Assembly (NCBI RefSeq): GCF_021730395.1
Contig: NC_069362.1
Location: 66,109,501-66,173,500 of the forward strand
Reading direction: 5' to 3'
DNA length: 64,000 bases
Source of the DNA: Mercenaria mercenaria
Lineage: Eukaryota > Mollusca > Bivalvia > Venerida > Veneridae
Of this stretch, positions 24,131-36,010 are shown piece by piece. The notes beneath the pieces are model-generated. The model saw nothing but the letters and a program-made list of their open reading frames with translations. It had not been told where the DNA came from and did no database searches. How positions within the stretch are numbered: position 1 is the stretch's first letter; the number at the start of each line of letters is the position of its first letter. The position numbers were made by a program, and so were the translations under genes.

Positions 24131-27100
24131 ATGACAATGAATCAAAAACATCTGGTGGATTTTATATTATTATGTCTCCCCCAGGAGACATATTGTTTTT
24201 GCCCTGTCCGTCCGTCCGTCTGTCCGTCCGTCCGTCCGTCCGTCCGTACGTCACACTTCATTTCCGAGCAATAACTGGAGAACCATTTGACCTAGAACCT
24301 TCAAACTTCATAGGGTTGTAGGGCTGCTGGAGTAGACGACCCCTATTGTTTTTGGGGTCACTCCGTCAAAGGTCAAGGTCACAGGGGCCTGAACATTGAA
24401 AACCATTTCCGATCAATAACTAGAGAACCACTTGACCCAGAATGTTGAAACTTCATAGGATGATTGGTCATGAAGAGTAGATGACTCCTATTGATTTTGG
24501 GGTCACTCCGTCAGTCACAGGGGCCTGAACATTGAAAACCATTTCCGATCAATAACTAGAGAACCACTTGACCCAGAATGTTGAAACTTCATAGGATGAT
24601 TGGTCATGAAGAGTAGATGACCCCTATTGATTTTGTGTTCACTCCATCAAAGGTCAAGGTCACAGGGGCCTGAACATTGAAAACCATTTCTGATCAATAA
24701 CTAGAGAACCACTTTACCCAGAATGTTGAAACTTCATAGGATGATTGTACATGCAAAGTAGATGACCCCTATCGATTTTGGGGTCACTCCATTAAAGGTC
24801 AAGGTCACAGGGGCCTGAACATTGAAAACCATTTCCGGTCAGTAACTTGTGAACCACTTGACCCTGAATGTTGAAACTTAATAGGATGATTAGTCATAAA
24901 GAGTAGATGACCCCTATTGATTTTGGGGTCACTCCATCAAAGGTCAAGGTCACAGGGGCCCGCACATTGAAAACCTTTTCCGGTCAGTAACTTGAGAACC
25001 ACTTGACCCAGAATGATGAAACTTCATAGGATGATTGGTCATGCAGAGTAGATGAACCCTAACGATTTTAGGGTCACTCTGTTAAAGGTCAAGGCCACAG
25101 GGGCTGGAACATGGAAAACCATTTCCAATCAATAACTTGAGAACCTCTCGACCCAGAATGTTGAAACTTCATAGGATGATTGTTCATGCAGAGTAAATGA
25201 CCCTTATTGTTTTTTGGGTCACTCCGTTAAAGGTCAAGGTCACAGGGGCCTGAACATTGATAACCAGTTCCGATCAGTAACTTGAGAACCACTTGACCCA
25301 GAATGTTGAAACTTAATAGGATGATTGGACATGCAGAGTACATGACCCCTTTTTATTTTGAGGTCACTTGATCAAAGGTCAGGGTCACAGGAGCCTGAAC
25401 AGTGGGTTGAGAACCACTAGGCCACGAGTGTTGAAATTTAGCGGGATGACTGGACATGCCAAGTAGATGATCCCTATTGCAGCCAACCATCAGTGTCTCT
25501 TTGACTTTCCTTCGTGACCCCTATTGACTTCTTGCCTATAGGACTTTGCATTGGGGGAGACATGCGCTTTTTTACAAAAGCATTTTCTAGTTTTTGATCT
25601 GTTTATCTATGAAATTTAAAATGTCGCGATGTGTTAACATCAATGATTTATTGCCTCCAACGGGCTGTACATATAATTATGAAATTCTGGTGTGTAACGG
25701 AACTGTACCGGATAGTTTACCGGCTCATATATCGGTAGTGCACATATATGCTGTGGACTTCCAACAGTATGAAAATTCTCCATTGGACAAATGTGACACA
25801 CTTAGAAGTTTTGCCGGATGAAACAGTAGACGGAGTGGAAATAAAAAATAAAGAATATTTCACATTGCGTCATAAAACGTTTTATAATCTTAAAAACCTC
25901 AGGCATTTACGTTTTCCTTCAAACAGTTTAAAGATCATTGAGGAGGCAGCTTTTTATGGACTTGGAAATTTGAATAGTCTTGACCTAAGTATGAATACTG
26001 AACTTGGTTTAAAATATTTGAAACTGGGATTTTCTCGGAGTAATTTTACAAAATTGACCTCGTGTTCATTTCGAAATCTTGGTCATCTCTCAACACAACG
26101 AAACATGTTTGATGGTGCCTTCTTTGACGTTTTTCAAAATTCACCCGTCTTGTCTTTTGACTTGAGCTATATTGACGATGCCATTATGGATATTTTGACT
26201 TTTTCGAGATCCTTTCCCCTATTGGAAAACCTCAATTTGGAAGGTAGCGTTCAGTTAGGCAGACAGTTCATGTTCATTTTATATTCAATAGCTACAGGTA
26301 ATTACGAATACTTCGGAAACTGTCCAATGTGCTTAAATCTAAAGGAAGTTAACTTCAATTATGTATCAATTCATACAGTCATAAGAGAAAATTTAAATGA
26401 TGTACCTTCCAAAGTAGATGTTAAAAAAGTTCCGAATAATTTTAAAAAACTTCATCTAAAAGGTTGTTTACCAAGCGATAGATCTCCTCAACTTTCGATT
26501 GAAACATCAGAGGAAGATACGGTGATTGTTAAGTTAAGTTTTAGACCCGCTGCAATACAATGGATATTTTCATTTCCAGCAGATTTTATCAACAACTTAG
26601 AGTTCATAGACCTTTCTGAAAACGAACTGGAACATATATCCATGGATCTAAAAGGAATGTCGAAATTGAAGGCGTTAAACGTTTCAAAAAATAACTTGTT
26701 TCTGATGAACACGGACACTTTAATTATAACATTTGATCTTCCCGAACTTGAAGAATTACTAGCTTCATACAATGAATTAGGGCAAGTACCACGTGATATT
26801 TTCACTCGGACTCCAAAACTAGCAATAATTGATTTATCGCACAACAAACTCAGTAGAATATCATTTAAGATTGAACATCTCAAACTGTTAAAACGGTTAG
26901 ATGTAAGTTATAACAACATAAAAAGTATAGGCGATGAGACTAGATTTAGTTTAAGAAATATGATACAGTCACGGTCGTCATTTAATAGTAATTTGACAGA
27001 AAGAAACAATACCACGTTTCAACTGAATATAGCTGGCAACCCGATTGAATGTTCATGCAGCTCATTAGAGTTTCTTAAATGGGCGATGTTCCAACATTTC

Positions 27101-27819
27101 ATAATTCCACAAATGCTCACATGTTCTCTCAAAGGTGGAAGACATGTTATTGACACAGACACCGTCGCAGAATTAGAAGAAGCATGTAAACTTCCTATAG
27201 TGGTCGTTATTGGTTCATCCATTGGAGGAGTAACATTTTTGCTAATGATATTTGCTGCTTTCATTCTGTTTAAACGCTGCAGTCAAAATAAAAAACGTCG
27301 CATTTTGCAAAATCGTATCCAGAACTATGTACAGAAAAACGAGGAGAAGGAGTCATTTCCGATCTTTTTATCATATTCGAGTAAAAATTCTGATTTCATT
27401 TTGCGATATATTTTACCTGAGTTAAATAGAAGACTTAAAGAACGTTTGAAGGTCGATACTGATTGTGTCGCGCTGGGAGATTATAATTTTGCAATTGGTC
27501 GACAAGTTCCTGATGAAATGATTCGATGTATAGAAAACTAATCAGTTATAATTTTCTGTGTATCTAGAGATTTTTGTGAAAGTAGATGGTGTAAAGAAGA
27601 AGTGTTGGTGGCACATTACGAGAATAAACCGATGGTTTTGATGTTTCTCGAACAGGTACGGGTGAGAACAATGCCTAAAGTACTTCAAAAACTGTACAAC
27701 AGACAAACACGAGCTAGATGGACACAAAATGAGAATAGAGACTTTATTCTTATACCCAGTTGGGACAAATTTTGTGACTCTTTATTGGAAATAATAGTAC
27801 AAGAAACAAATAATTAAAA
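24131..27819 (+). pseudogene. Toll-like receptor, disrupted by a transposon, a frame change and a stop
   Basis: Innate immune receptor: LRR ectodomain, one membrane pass and a cytoplasmic TIR domain that recruits adaptors such as MyD88 (family knowledge). The start is at 24,131, where MTMNQKHLVDFIL begins a signal peptide. The hydrophobic core resumes at 25,591 as FLICLSMKF after a Helitron-like insertion (24,171-25,591). The N-terminal ectodomain (CVNINDLLPPTGC) is in one frame to about 25,800, then the frame shifts by one base. LRRs follow (NLEFIDLSENEL, LAIIDLSHNKL, LKRLDVSYNNI), then LRRCT cysteines (CSCSSLEFLKW, about 27,046-27,190), membrane segment (27,191-27,275) and TIR (27,356-27,800). 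TIR boxes: FLSYSSKNSD, GDYNFAIG, IPSWDKF. A TAA at 27,539-27,541 cuts the TIR between boxes 2 and 3; the same frame continues to the stop at 27,817. Otherwise well preserved, so inactivation may be recent or allele-specific. Confidence 0.92.
24171..25591 (+). mobile_element. Non-autonomous Helitron/Helentron-like element of the bivalve pearl type
   Basis: Begins TATGTCTCCCCCAGGAGACA, then a GTCC microsatellite (about 24,205-24,250), then about eight tandem units of about 145 bp carrying GGTCAAGGTCACAGGGGCC and CCAGAATGTTGAAACTTCAT, then GGGGGAGACATGC near the end. The 3' end has a perfect stem (GCTTTT, loop TTAC, AAAAGC at 25,566-25,581), followed by CTAG at 25,587-25,590. A subterminal hairpin plus a CTAG-type end is the Helitron hallmark. 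Internal tandem repeats with an ACGG/CCGT microsatellite recall the published pearl elements of bivalves. No Rep/helicase gene. It interrupts the TLR signal peptide. Confidence 0.8.
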
Positions 27820-28736
27820 ATAAGATAAATGGTGATATAGTATGGAAATAGTTGTATTTACAGTTAGAAAATAATTTACAATACTGAATCTAAAACATAT
27901 ATCGCCCTTTAATGGAGGTGATAAAGACAACCTAAATGACATCAGCATGGCTGTGGACATTGATAGATCAACCGATAAGCGGGACTAACTATATTGACAG
28001 AAATATAAAATACGAAAATGGCCCGTTCATGCATGTGTCCGTTAAAATTTCTACTCTAAAGTGAGCTGTTAATGGCCAGATGAACGAGAAAGTGTTATTC
28101 TGTCTGTTGATGTTTTAATGTTCATTGCCTAATTCTCATTGTGCTGCTCGAAAATCAAAATAACCCCTAAATACTGCAACAGATTTAGGCGAACATGGGT
28201 TACTAATATCTTGCAATACAAGTGTTATTACCATGTCTTGTTGACTAGATCTTGTTGTTCAATTTGGCTCAGTTATCGCTTTTTTTTTAGTGTGTAGTTA
28301 AGAACGGAAATTTAGAGCGCTCAGGGTATCACCGAGGTCTGTATGAGATGCTATTCGAATTAAGTTTTTGTAATTGATGTGCCGTGCCGATATAACATTA
28401 AATATTGACCCCGTTGAAAATTGACCCCAATGATCAAAATTTAATGCTGAACTTGGATTTTCATATTTTCAGCAATTACTGCGTACCTTCTCCCGCCTAG
28501 TCATGCATACTACTAGATAATATATAGTTTTGACCGTGTTCCGTTGGGACTTTATCTCCACATCATGAAATGGTACTTCTTCACGTGCAATCTCCTTATT
28601 GTTCCGCCACTTTGTCGTCGGTCCATATCAGAGGCTACAGCTACGGATTCGCTATTAAAAAGCACTCAGTTATCCCATACAATTTTCCACCAAAAATCTA
28701 AACGGTATGTCCAATATGGTGCAGCGTAGCCGTCCT
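27820..28736. other. 3' flank of the TLR pseudogene, nothing recognised
   Basis: AT-rich sequence with no domain-bearing frame, RNA gene or repeat that I can name. An A/T-rich stretch after the TLR stop could include its polyadenylation site, but no clean AATAAA was seen. Confidence 0.5.
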
Positions 28737-28981
28737 TATATGAGCCGTGCCATGAGAAAACCAACATAGTGGGTTTGCAACCAGCATGGATCCAGACCAG
28801 CCTGCGCATCTGCGCAGTCTGGTCAGGATCCATGCTGTTCGCTTTCAGAGCCTATAGCAATTAAAGAAACCGTTGGCGAACAGCATGGATCCTGACCAGA
28901 CTGCGCGGATGCGCAGGCTGGTCTGGATCCATGCTGGTCGCAAACCCACTATGTTGGTTTTCTCATGGCACGGCTCATATA
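28737..28981. mobile_element. 245-bp palindromic (foldback) MITE, copy 1
   Basis: Near-perfect long inverted repeat: ends TATATGAGCCGTGCCATGAG and its complement CTCATGGCACGGCTCATATA. Arms are about 105 bp around a short spacer (TTTCAGAGCCTATAGCAATT region). Arms include GCATGGATCCAGACCAGCCT and its mirror. Outer TATA bases suggest insertion at TA/TATA. Non-coding. A second copy lies at 30,397-30,639. Confidence 0.85.
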
Positions 28982-29644
28982 GTAGTTAGAAGAAACAGCA
29001 GTAAAAAGGATTCGAAGCAGTTTTTAAATGTAAAAACGAACAAATGTCTCTTGTTAGAAACCACGCTGTCGCTGTAGAATAAAACAGTAACTGAGCAACA
29101 AAATGTACTTTCAGCCTAGCCTACATGTTGAAATCAAAATGCACTAAAACAAAGCAAACATAGTTAAACAATTCTGCGTTTTAAAATAAAATCTGGGGAC
29201 TTTAACTTCACCTGTACATTATTTTCGTCATGTCGAAACCAGTGTTTCATGTCAAGAGCAGCAATAGGAGATCTAGATATCAAGGTCTGATTAGCGTCTT
29301 TTCCGTCGGCATATTGAAGCTGCGTCGGCAATGCCCTATGTACATACCAAGTTAAAAAAGACGCCACGCTGGTTCACTGGCAATAAAATCGGTGTAGCGA
29401 CAAAGAGAACTATGAATACCAGATAGTCCTTTGTACTGATGAACACTCGATTACAATTAGTAGCCAAGTGGTGCATAGACTGGCTGAGGCTCATGGAAAC
29501 ATTTTTGCTAAACGTATAGAAGTTGTTTACCTGTTTAAACAACTTCATTTGAAATTCAATAAACAATTTGTTCATTCAGTGTCACTGTTGAAACTCTAAA
29601 TCACGTTTAATATACCCAGCATTAGATAAGTTTGTAAGATAACG
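28982..29644. other. Upstream region of ependymin-related gene 1
   Basis: Intergenic sequence preceding the first gene of the cluster. No TATA box or known element can be supported. Short minus-strand frames here have no recognisable features. Confidence 0.45.
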
Positions 29645-31725
29645 ATGTATATAGATATGTCTTCCGTTTATATGTTAACTGTACTTTGTTACTTGTTAAA
29701 TCTTTCCGGTGGATACTCTCTTAAATATAAGGATTACCAAAATTTAGCGACAGATCTAAATCACTTGTTGAGTAGTCATGCTGTACAGACAGACAGAAAC
29801 ATTTGTTGTGCTAATGGACAGTGGGAAGCAAACGCTTTCTTAGACTATGGTGCTGTGTTATCTATTCCTGAAGCAACTTCGTTCTTTCATTACAACGGCA
29901 CTGGACGAATTGCTTTTGATGATGTGAACAAGAAGTCCTTTATAAGTTTTAACATAACGGCATTTTCCCCTCAAGTTCCAGTCTATTCTCATTTTACAAC
30001 AACAACAATTAAAGACTTTGCTAAGGTAAGTTCGGAATTTTGTTTTAGCAAAGTTGCTGCAGACAGCCTGTTTCTTGGGCTCTGTTTATTGCAGACAGCT
30101 TCTTTCTGTGGGCAGTCAGTGGGCTATGTGGGCTGTAGACAACTAGTTTCTGTGGGTTCTACTTGCTGTTAGATATCGCTATTTAGTTACTGCAGTCTGA
30201 TAAGATTCATGACAAGTGTATCAATACGTTAAATTAAACATATAAAATCTTATGAAGATCTAATTGAGGTTTATTGTGGGATAACATATGTATTTAAGTA
30301 TTCATTATTGTGAGTCTGCACTATGATACAGGATGGGCCTATTTATTGAATCAAACACTGAATTTTCAGTCGCAACTCCGACGTAACAGGTTTGCAATAT
30401 GAGCCGTGCCATGAAAAAACCAATATAGTGGGTATGCGACCAGCAAGGATCCAGACCAGCCTGCGCATCCGCGCAGTCTGGTCAGGATCCATGCTGTTCG
30501 CTTTCAAAGCCTATTACAATTAGAGAAACCGTTAGCGAACAGCATGGATCCTGACCAGACTGCGCGGATGCGCAGGCTGGTCTGGATCCTTGCTGGTCGC
30601 ATACCCACTATGTTGGTTTTCTCATGGCGCGGCTCATATAATGTATAGGTTTATGTAGAAGACCCTATGCTTTCTCTAACAGCTACTTAAGTCCACGAAA
30701 GTACATTTCTCATATCTTATTTTTGTATTTTCAGGGGATAATGTACGAAATTGATGATGATGGTCATTGTATGAAAGACAGCATTTCTCGGGATATGCAG
30801 TTAGTCTGCGTTCCAGGTGTGTAAGGGTTATTTCATGGTTGAGTTTTTAAAGTGAGTGATACTTTCAACAAAGAACATTTGTATATGCTGACATAAGAGT
30901 GTACAGAAGTGTCAGAAATATTACGTACGTTTGAAATAAGCTTAATTTCTTTCAAATGTATTTTCAATAATTCCATCTTTAAACTGTTGGTTCTTTGAAC
31001 TGCTGGTCACCCGTTTGGTCTGTTTTAGATTTATAATTTCAAAAGAATGTTCTATTTCAACAGGAAATGTTACGTCCCTGTCAGTGGGTGGGGTAGGAAC
31101 CGAGGTTGTTTCAACATACCAGTTTTCAGCACCAAGCCCTGGATCAGTACGAACTATAACAGCATCAGTTCTTAAAAATGGTAATTATTTAATCATTACC
31201 AAGTTATTTCAGGAAGATCTAGCTGTGAAATGTATAATGTCAAAACTTTTAATTGCATTTTTACAATTTAGTGCCTGACTTAAATTGTGATGGAGAAATC
31301 ATAATTTCATTTGATTGCAAAATTTCATCCTAAAGGGTATTAGCACAGGAGTCTGAAATTCTATCAATAAAATCATAGAAGTCTATCTTTACAAAAATTA
31401 CCCCCTATATATATAAAATAAACACATATAGGGGGTAATGTTTGTAAAGATAGACTTCTATGGTCTTATTGATAGAATTTCAGACTCCTGTGGTATCAGT
31501 ATGTTCCTTCCCTCAATGTCCCTGTGGCAATCAATCACAATATAATGTTAAATTTTCTTTTTTGCAGGTATTCAATGCGTTCCAGTGACGTTGTCACAGT
31601 CCGTGTATGCCGAGAATGATGTTTCCCACGGTACAGTTTTTAGTCTTGATATAATGGACGTCACGTTTGGAATTAAAGATCCATCGATATTTGTTCTTCC
31701 AAAGTCTTGTGACAATCAACATTAA
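29645..31725 (+). CDS. Ependymin-related secreted protein, gene 1 (245 aa, four coding exons)
   Basis: Secreted glycoprotein of the ependymin/EPDR family (extracellular, lipid-binding-like fold; roles in molluscs poorly defined). Exons: 29,645-30,025, 30,735-30,816, 31,064-31,180, 31,568-31,725, with GT..AG borders and matching phases (0,1,1); total 738 nt. The start is followed by a signal peptide (VYMLTVLCYLLNLSGGYS). Family landmarks in order: CCANGQWEANA, YNGTGRIAFDDVNKKSF, MYEIDDDGHC, VCVPG, VSTYQF, QCVPVTLSQS and IKDPSIFVLPKSCD. Exon 1 is the same length (381 nt) as in gene 2. Intron 1 carries a 243-bp foldback element and intron 3 a 149-bp palindrome. No disruption seen. The next gene starts 580 bp downstream on the same strand. 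Family call is from motif pattern; exact function unknown. Confidence 0.85.
30397..30639. mobile_element. Palindromic (foldback) MITE, copy 2, in intron 1 of gene 1
   Basis: Same family as 28,737-28,981 with identical ends (ATATGAGCCGTGCCATGA ... GGCTCATAT) and GGATCCAGACCAGCCTGCGC arms. Central spacer CTTTCAAAGCCTATTACAAT is close to copy 1. It differs from copy 1 at scattered positions, several of them matched on both arms. Confidence 0.85.
31344..31492. repeat. 149-bp palindrome in intron 3 of ependymin-related gene 1
   Basis: Inverted repeat with arms of about 65 bp: left begins CACAGGAGTCTGAAATTCTA, right ends with its complement TAGAATTTCAGACTCCTGTG. It closes on an AT-rich loop between CCCCCTATAT and ATAGGGGG. 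Probably a small foldback MITE; transcribed it would form a long hairpin. Confidence 0.8.
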
Positions 31726-32306
31726 ATTACATTGTCGGAAACCTTTCAACAAGCCTTGTTCTGTATTAGAACATTATAGTGGCGTATACATTGCTATTTG
31801 TTTCCTGCTTGTATCATGAATATATTTAAATACTTTGACAGAAGACACATTGATTTCCTCATTTGAACCGCCTCTTAAATGCACTACTGTTTTCACAATG
31901 TACCCATATCAAATACCTTGCGCAATATGTTGATCTTGTAATGGTTGATATTTACGAACTACTTCTGTTGACGACATGAAATCATAAAAAGTATTTTAAT
32001 ATTTTTATTCATATCGTATATGTTATAATGACTCCTACTTCCGTATATACGAAGCCGCTGCATACGATTTCTGTGTTGATAAATCGTAAGTACTGGTTGA
32101 AATACGAACAGAAGACTTTGTGGTTGTTTCGTATATCTGAAAATATTTATCACAATATCTTTACATGAACCTTAACCTTAATCTGGATAAATGATTGACA
32201 CATGATATATAGAAGTTGCTTAATCTAGATCATGTAAATTTGATATCTCACTATAACCTCATTGTTGAGGTTAGTTCAAGTACTAAAGCTACAATACATA
32301 ACCAAC

Positions 32307-34225
32307 ATGTCTGTTGCTTTGATACTTATCTTGTCTGGTGTATTGGTACAAGCTTCTCTTGGATATTACGTTAAACTTGACGACGGACGTTGGAACCATG
32401 CAACATTTCACGCAAACCTGAAACACTTGTTCCATGAAAGTTCCGCAGCCTCGACAGAAAATATCTGCTGTGCGAACGGTCAATGGGAAGCGAATGCCTA
32501 CGTAAATGCTGTTACTAAACTGACGATAGAAAATGTAACGATGATTGTTTACTACAACGGAACAGGAAAAATTGCTTTTGATGAAGTGGATAAAAAATCC
32601 TACATCAGTTTCAATGTAACGGAATCCGCACCTGGTACTCCTAAACAGTATCATAAGAAATCAACGGCTATCAAGGATTATGCGACGGTATATTACTTCT
32701 TCAGTAGACTATTGTGTCCATCTTCTATGGATTATTATTTAAACTATATGCATTCCAAAATACTAATTACTATGCATTGATATAAAGCAGAAATAGATAC
32801 TGTCTACCATTTCTACCTTTTCAATAATCGGTACATTGTGTAAAAACTGATGGCTGCACTGATTTAGAAACAGGCCATGATAATACAAAACACAACAATG
32901 AAAGACCAGCCTCGCTGTTTTGAGATGATTAAAAATTTGTATACAATGAAAACAAAATGCATGTAATTTGTACTTATTTATCCAGGGAATAACATATGAA
33001 ATTGATGACGGAGATTGTTTTCAACAAGCAAACTCTGAGGGTATGCAAATAGTCTGTGTTCCAGGTATGTATAAACTTTCCGGGTGAGCAAACAAATATT
33101 TTATTTGTATACAAATAGTCTTAGGTCCAGATGTGTACAAATTCTATGGTTATGCTAATAGTTCGTGTTTCATGAATGTAGAAACTCTGTAGGTAATTAA
33201 GTAGTCTGTGTTCCGGGTGTGTACAAAATCTGCGGGTATACAAACAGTCTGTGTTCCGTGTTCCGGGTGTGCACTATCTCTGATGTGTTGCGATGACACA
33301 CTTGTTGCGTCACTGACAGCTACCCGACGCAAGAAGCTCATCTTCTAAACGAGTCAAATTCAATATAAAAAGAGAATGTTTTATTGCAATGCATAAAGGT
33401 GCAATAAATATGTAAACGTGTAAATCTTGTCATTCGATTTGCCCGTGCAAGAAGTCTTTCAATTTCAAGGACACATGACAAATAACCGTTAAATGTAAGC
33501 CGATTAGTGCAATATGCAGGCAAACAAGTATGCGTGTACTAATACTGGAAAATTTCACTCAGTTATTCCGAATTATTAAACCTATAGTCAATAAAAAGTG
33601 CACATTTTCGTTCTTTGTGTGTCAGTATATAACATGGCAACAAACAAGTCCATTTTACGACGTTTAGTAAAGATTTCCTAAAACATTTTCTGATATTAAG
33701 CGGTGATGCCATTGTGCCTTTTATTTTGACAGAAAATGCAAAACAGATCTCAAAAGGTTCGTTTGGGAGTACAGACGTTACAACATTTCAGTTTTCAACA
33801 AGTCAACCACCACTGGAAATAGTAACTACACCGACAGTACGGCAAAATGGTAAGTCTTTTAAGGTAGCTCACATTTGTCAAAGTATGTGGACGAAGTAAT
33901 ATGAAAATAATGGCAACATTTAAAGGACTATACAATAGAATGAAACAAAAGAGAAGAAACAATAATATGTGAAAATACTTCTCAAAACATTAAAAGTTTA
34001 AATCCAATTTAGCATAAAATAGACAGAAATTCTAAAATTATACATGTCCAAAATTATCAGTTCACATTTCTTCTTGCAGGTACTTACTGCGACACAATTA
34101 TGTTTTCCTATGCCTTATTCTCAGATGATGGAGTTCAAGAATTCGTGTATGACATCGAAGTTATAGATATAACTCGAGGAATTCAAGATCCTTCTATCTT
34201 TGTGCCACCGAAATCATGCGGCTAA
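32307..34225 (+). CDS. Ependymin-related secreted protein, gene 2 (240 aa, four coding exons)
   Basis: Paralogue of gene 1. Exons: 32,307-32,687, 32,986-33,064, 33,733-33,849, 34,080-34,225; all borders GT..AG, phases 0,1,1, total 723 nt ending in TAA. The start at 32,307 is chosen because MSVALILILSGVLVQASLG is a clean signal peptide; an in-frame ATG 45 nt upstream would add 15 residues before it. Landmarks: CCANGQWEANAYVNAV, YYNGTGKIAFDEVDKKSY, TYEIDDGDC, IVCVP, VTTFQF, TYCDTIMFSYA and IQDPSIFVPPKSCG. Several N-glycosylation sequons (NVT, NGT). AATAAA at 34,250-34,255, 25 nt after the stop, is a good polyadenylation signal. No disruptions; likely functional. Role in the animal unknown. Confidence 0.87.
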
Positions 34226-34859
34226 GCTTCGTGTCTTTCTACAAATGACAATAAAAAGATGATCTAGAAATACATCACATGTATATTATTGATTTTACAA
34301 CAAGGTTGTCATAATAATGCTTACAATTGTAACAAACAGTTATTTTAAGACTTGAAACAGACAGTAACTGAAACTATTATATGGACAAAACATGATAGTA
34401 GACCATGTTAGACATGTGTCGCATTATACTGTATACAACAGACAAGGTGTTTGTATTGCCATATAGAACTAACAGAGACACACATATTAGGATATAATTT
34501 ATCCCGTGATTTCAGACTTATACAACCTTCTTTTGTTGTCAAAGATACAATAAGATGTTCTTTATTGAGACATTTCTGTATTTGTTTTTGTTCATCTATT
34601 CCTAGTTTAACTATTATGCGTGAGGAAGAATTCTGAAGTAAATACTAGCAAATGGAGAGTAAATAAAATACTGACACCTACATTAACTGAATAGGAAAAT
34701 CCATTTTGAAAATAATATACACTTGGATTAATCTAATTATTCCTTGTTTCACATAACTCGAACTTCAAAGAAATGTATATCAACGTGTCATATAAACTAT
34801 GTCTTAGTTCCAGCATAATGACATTTAATTAAAGCTTACCTTTATTTGAACCCCAAATT
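34226..34859. other. Intergenic region after gene 2
   Basis: AT-rich sequence between the gene 2 polyadenylation signal and the start of the duplicated flank. No gene or repeat recognised. Confidence 0.45.
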
Positions 34860-35715
34860 TTCACAATCTCGGTTCATTGCACGTCCATTTCCACGTAATA
34901 ATTCTGTAGTTACAAAAGCAATATTCTTTTGACTTTGAATCTTACTGCGACAGTTTTGTTCTAAAGTCTATGGAAAACTTCGTTAATTGTTTGTTCAACT
35001 GACAGTTCCAGAAGAATTACAAAAGAGTTATTAAGTTAACAAGTTAACAATTATGCAGAAGAAGTTTTCGATAATATCCAACCCTCCAAATTTCAAGAGA
35101 TTTTAAAAACTCAGCATGTTATTCATGTTTTGGCTCAAACATTTCACAATGTCTATCGCCATACTGCAATCGTCGCAACGTTTCCTATTTGATAGTGTAG
35201 CGACTCCTCGTGATCTCACGGCGGACTGAGGTTGTGGACGTTTGATTTCCTAGCCGTGAGTTCCATTTGTCTAATACTGTAAATTTCTGAACCTTGTATG
35301 ATACTTTGCTTCAGATAGGTCATTGAGTACAATGAATAGATATCTCAAGCTAACCCCTAAATACAATACGGTTATTATATCAATACCTTGGTCTGTAATG
35401 TTGTATTGGGCCTGGATCCCACGAGACGATTGCGCGATTGCAAATCAAGGTACCGTTTTAATAACCGTTTCATTATGTCCATAGTGTATACCTATTTCTA
35501 ATGTGGTATTAGTAAATAAATAACAAACCTTTAACATGAAAAAGACTGAAATCTCGTTTGAATTGGTGAACTTTGAACTTTTCATTACGTCATTTCCAAC
35601 TGAACATTTTTCAAAGGATGGGTATCCGATGGGAGTTGAATAATGAAATATGTGATGTATTCGAAACATAAAATTCGTCGGTATCTGTTAAAACAGAATA
35701 ATTAGACTGTATGGA
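34860..35715 (+). repeat. Segmental-duplication flank F, copy 1
   Basis: Non-coding segment whose sequence recurs at about 53,100-53,935. Shared stretches include AATTCTGTAGTTTCAACAAC-like start, CTATGGAAAACTTCGTT, CACAATGTCTATCGCCATAC, GCGGACTGAGGTTGTGGACG and CACGAGACGATTGCGC. In both places it leads into the 52-bp minisatellite with the same junction (ATGGATCTGGTTGTGTTTTC). It is therefore part of the duplicated block that carries the ependymin-related genes. Confidence 0.8.
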
Positions 35716-36010
35716 TCTGGTTGTGTTTTCTGTATGCAATGTTTCCAGGCAGACTGCTATTTGTGGCTGTTATTGTATTTGCTATATTCAATGCTTCCAG
35801 GAAGTCTGCTATATGTGACTGTGGCTGTATTTGCCATATTCAATACTTCATGGGAGTCTGCTATATGTGGTTCTGATTGGTTGTTATTGCTGTTTTCAAT
35901 ACTTCCAGGAAATCTATTTTGAGTGGCTCTTGTTGTTTTTTCTCTATTCAATACTTCCTGGGAATCTGCTATATGCGGCTTTGGATAGGTTTGCCGAATT
36001 CAGTGCTTGC
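35716..36010 (+). repeat. 52-bp minisatellite, short array (about 5 units)
   Basis: Units of about 52 bp containing TCTGCTATTTGTGGCTGT, TGTATTTGCTATATTCAATG and CTTCCAGG. More diverged than the arrays at 40,275 and 53,936. It lies at the matching place in the first duplicated block, upstream of gene 3. Confidence 0.85.
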
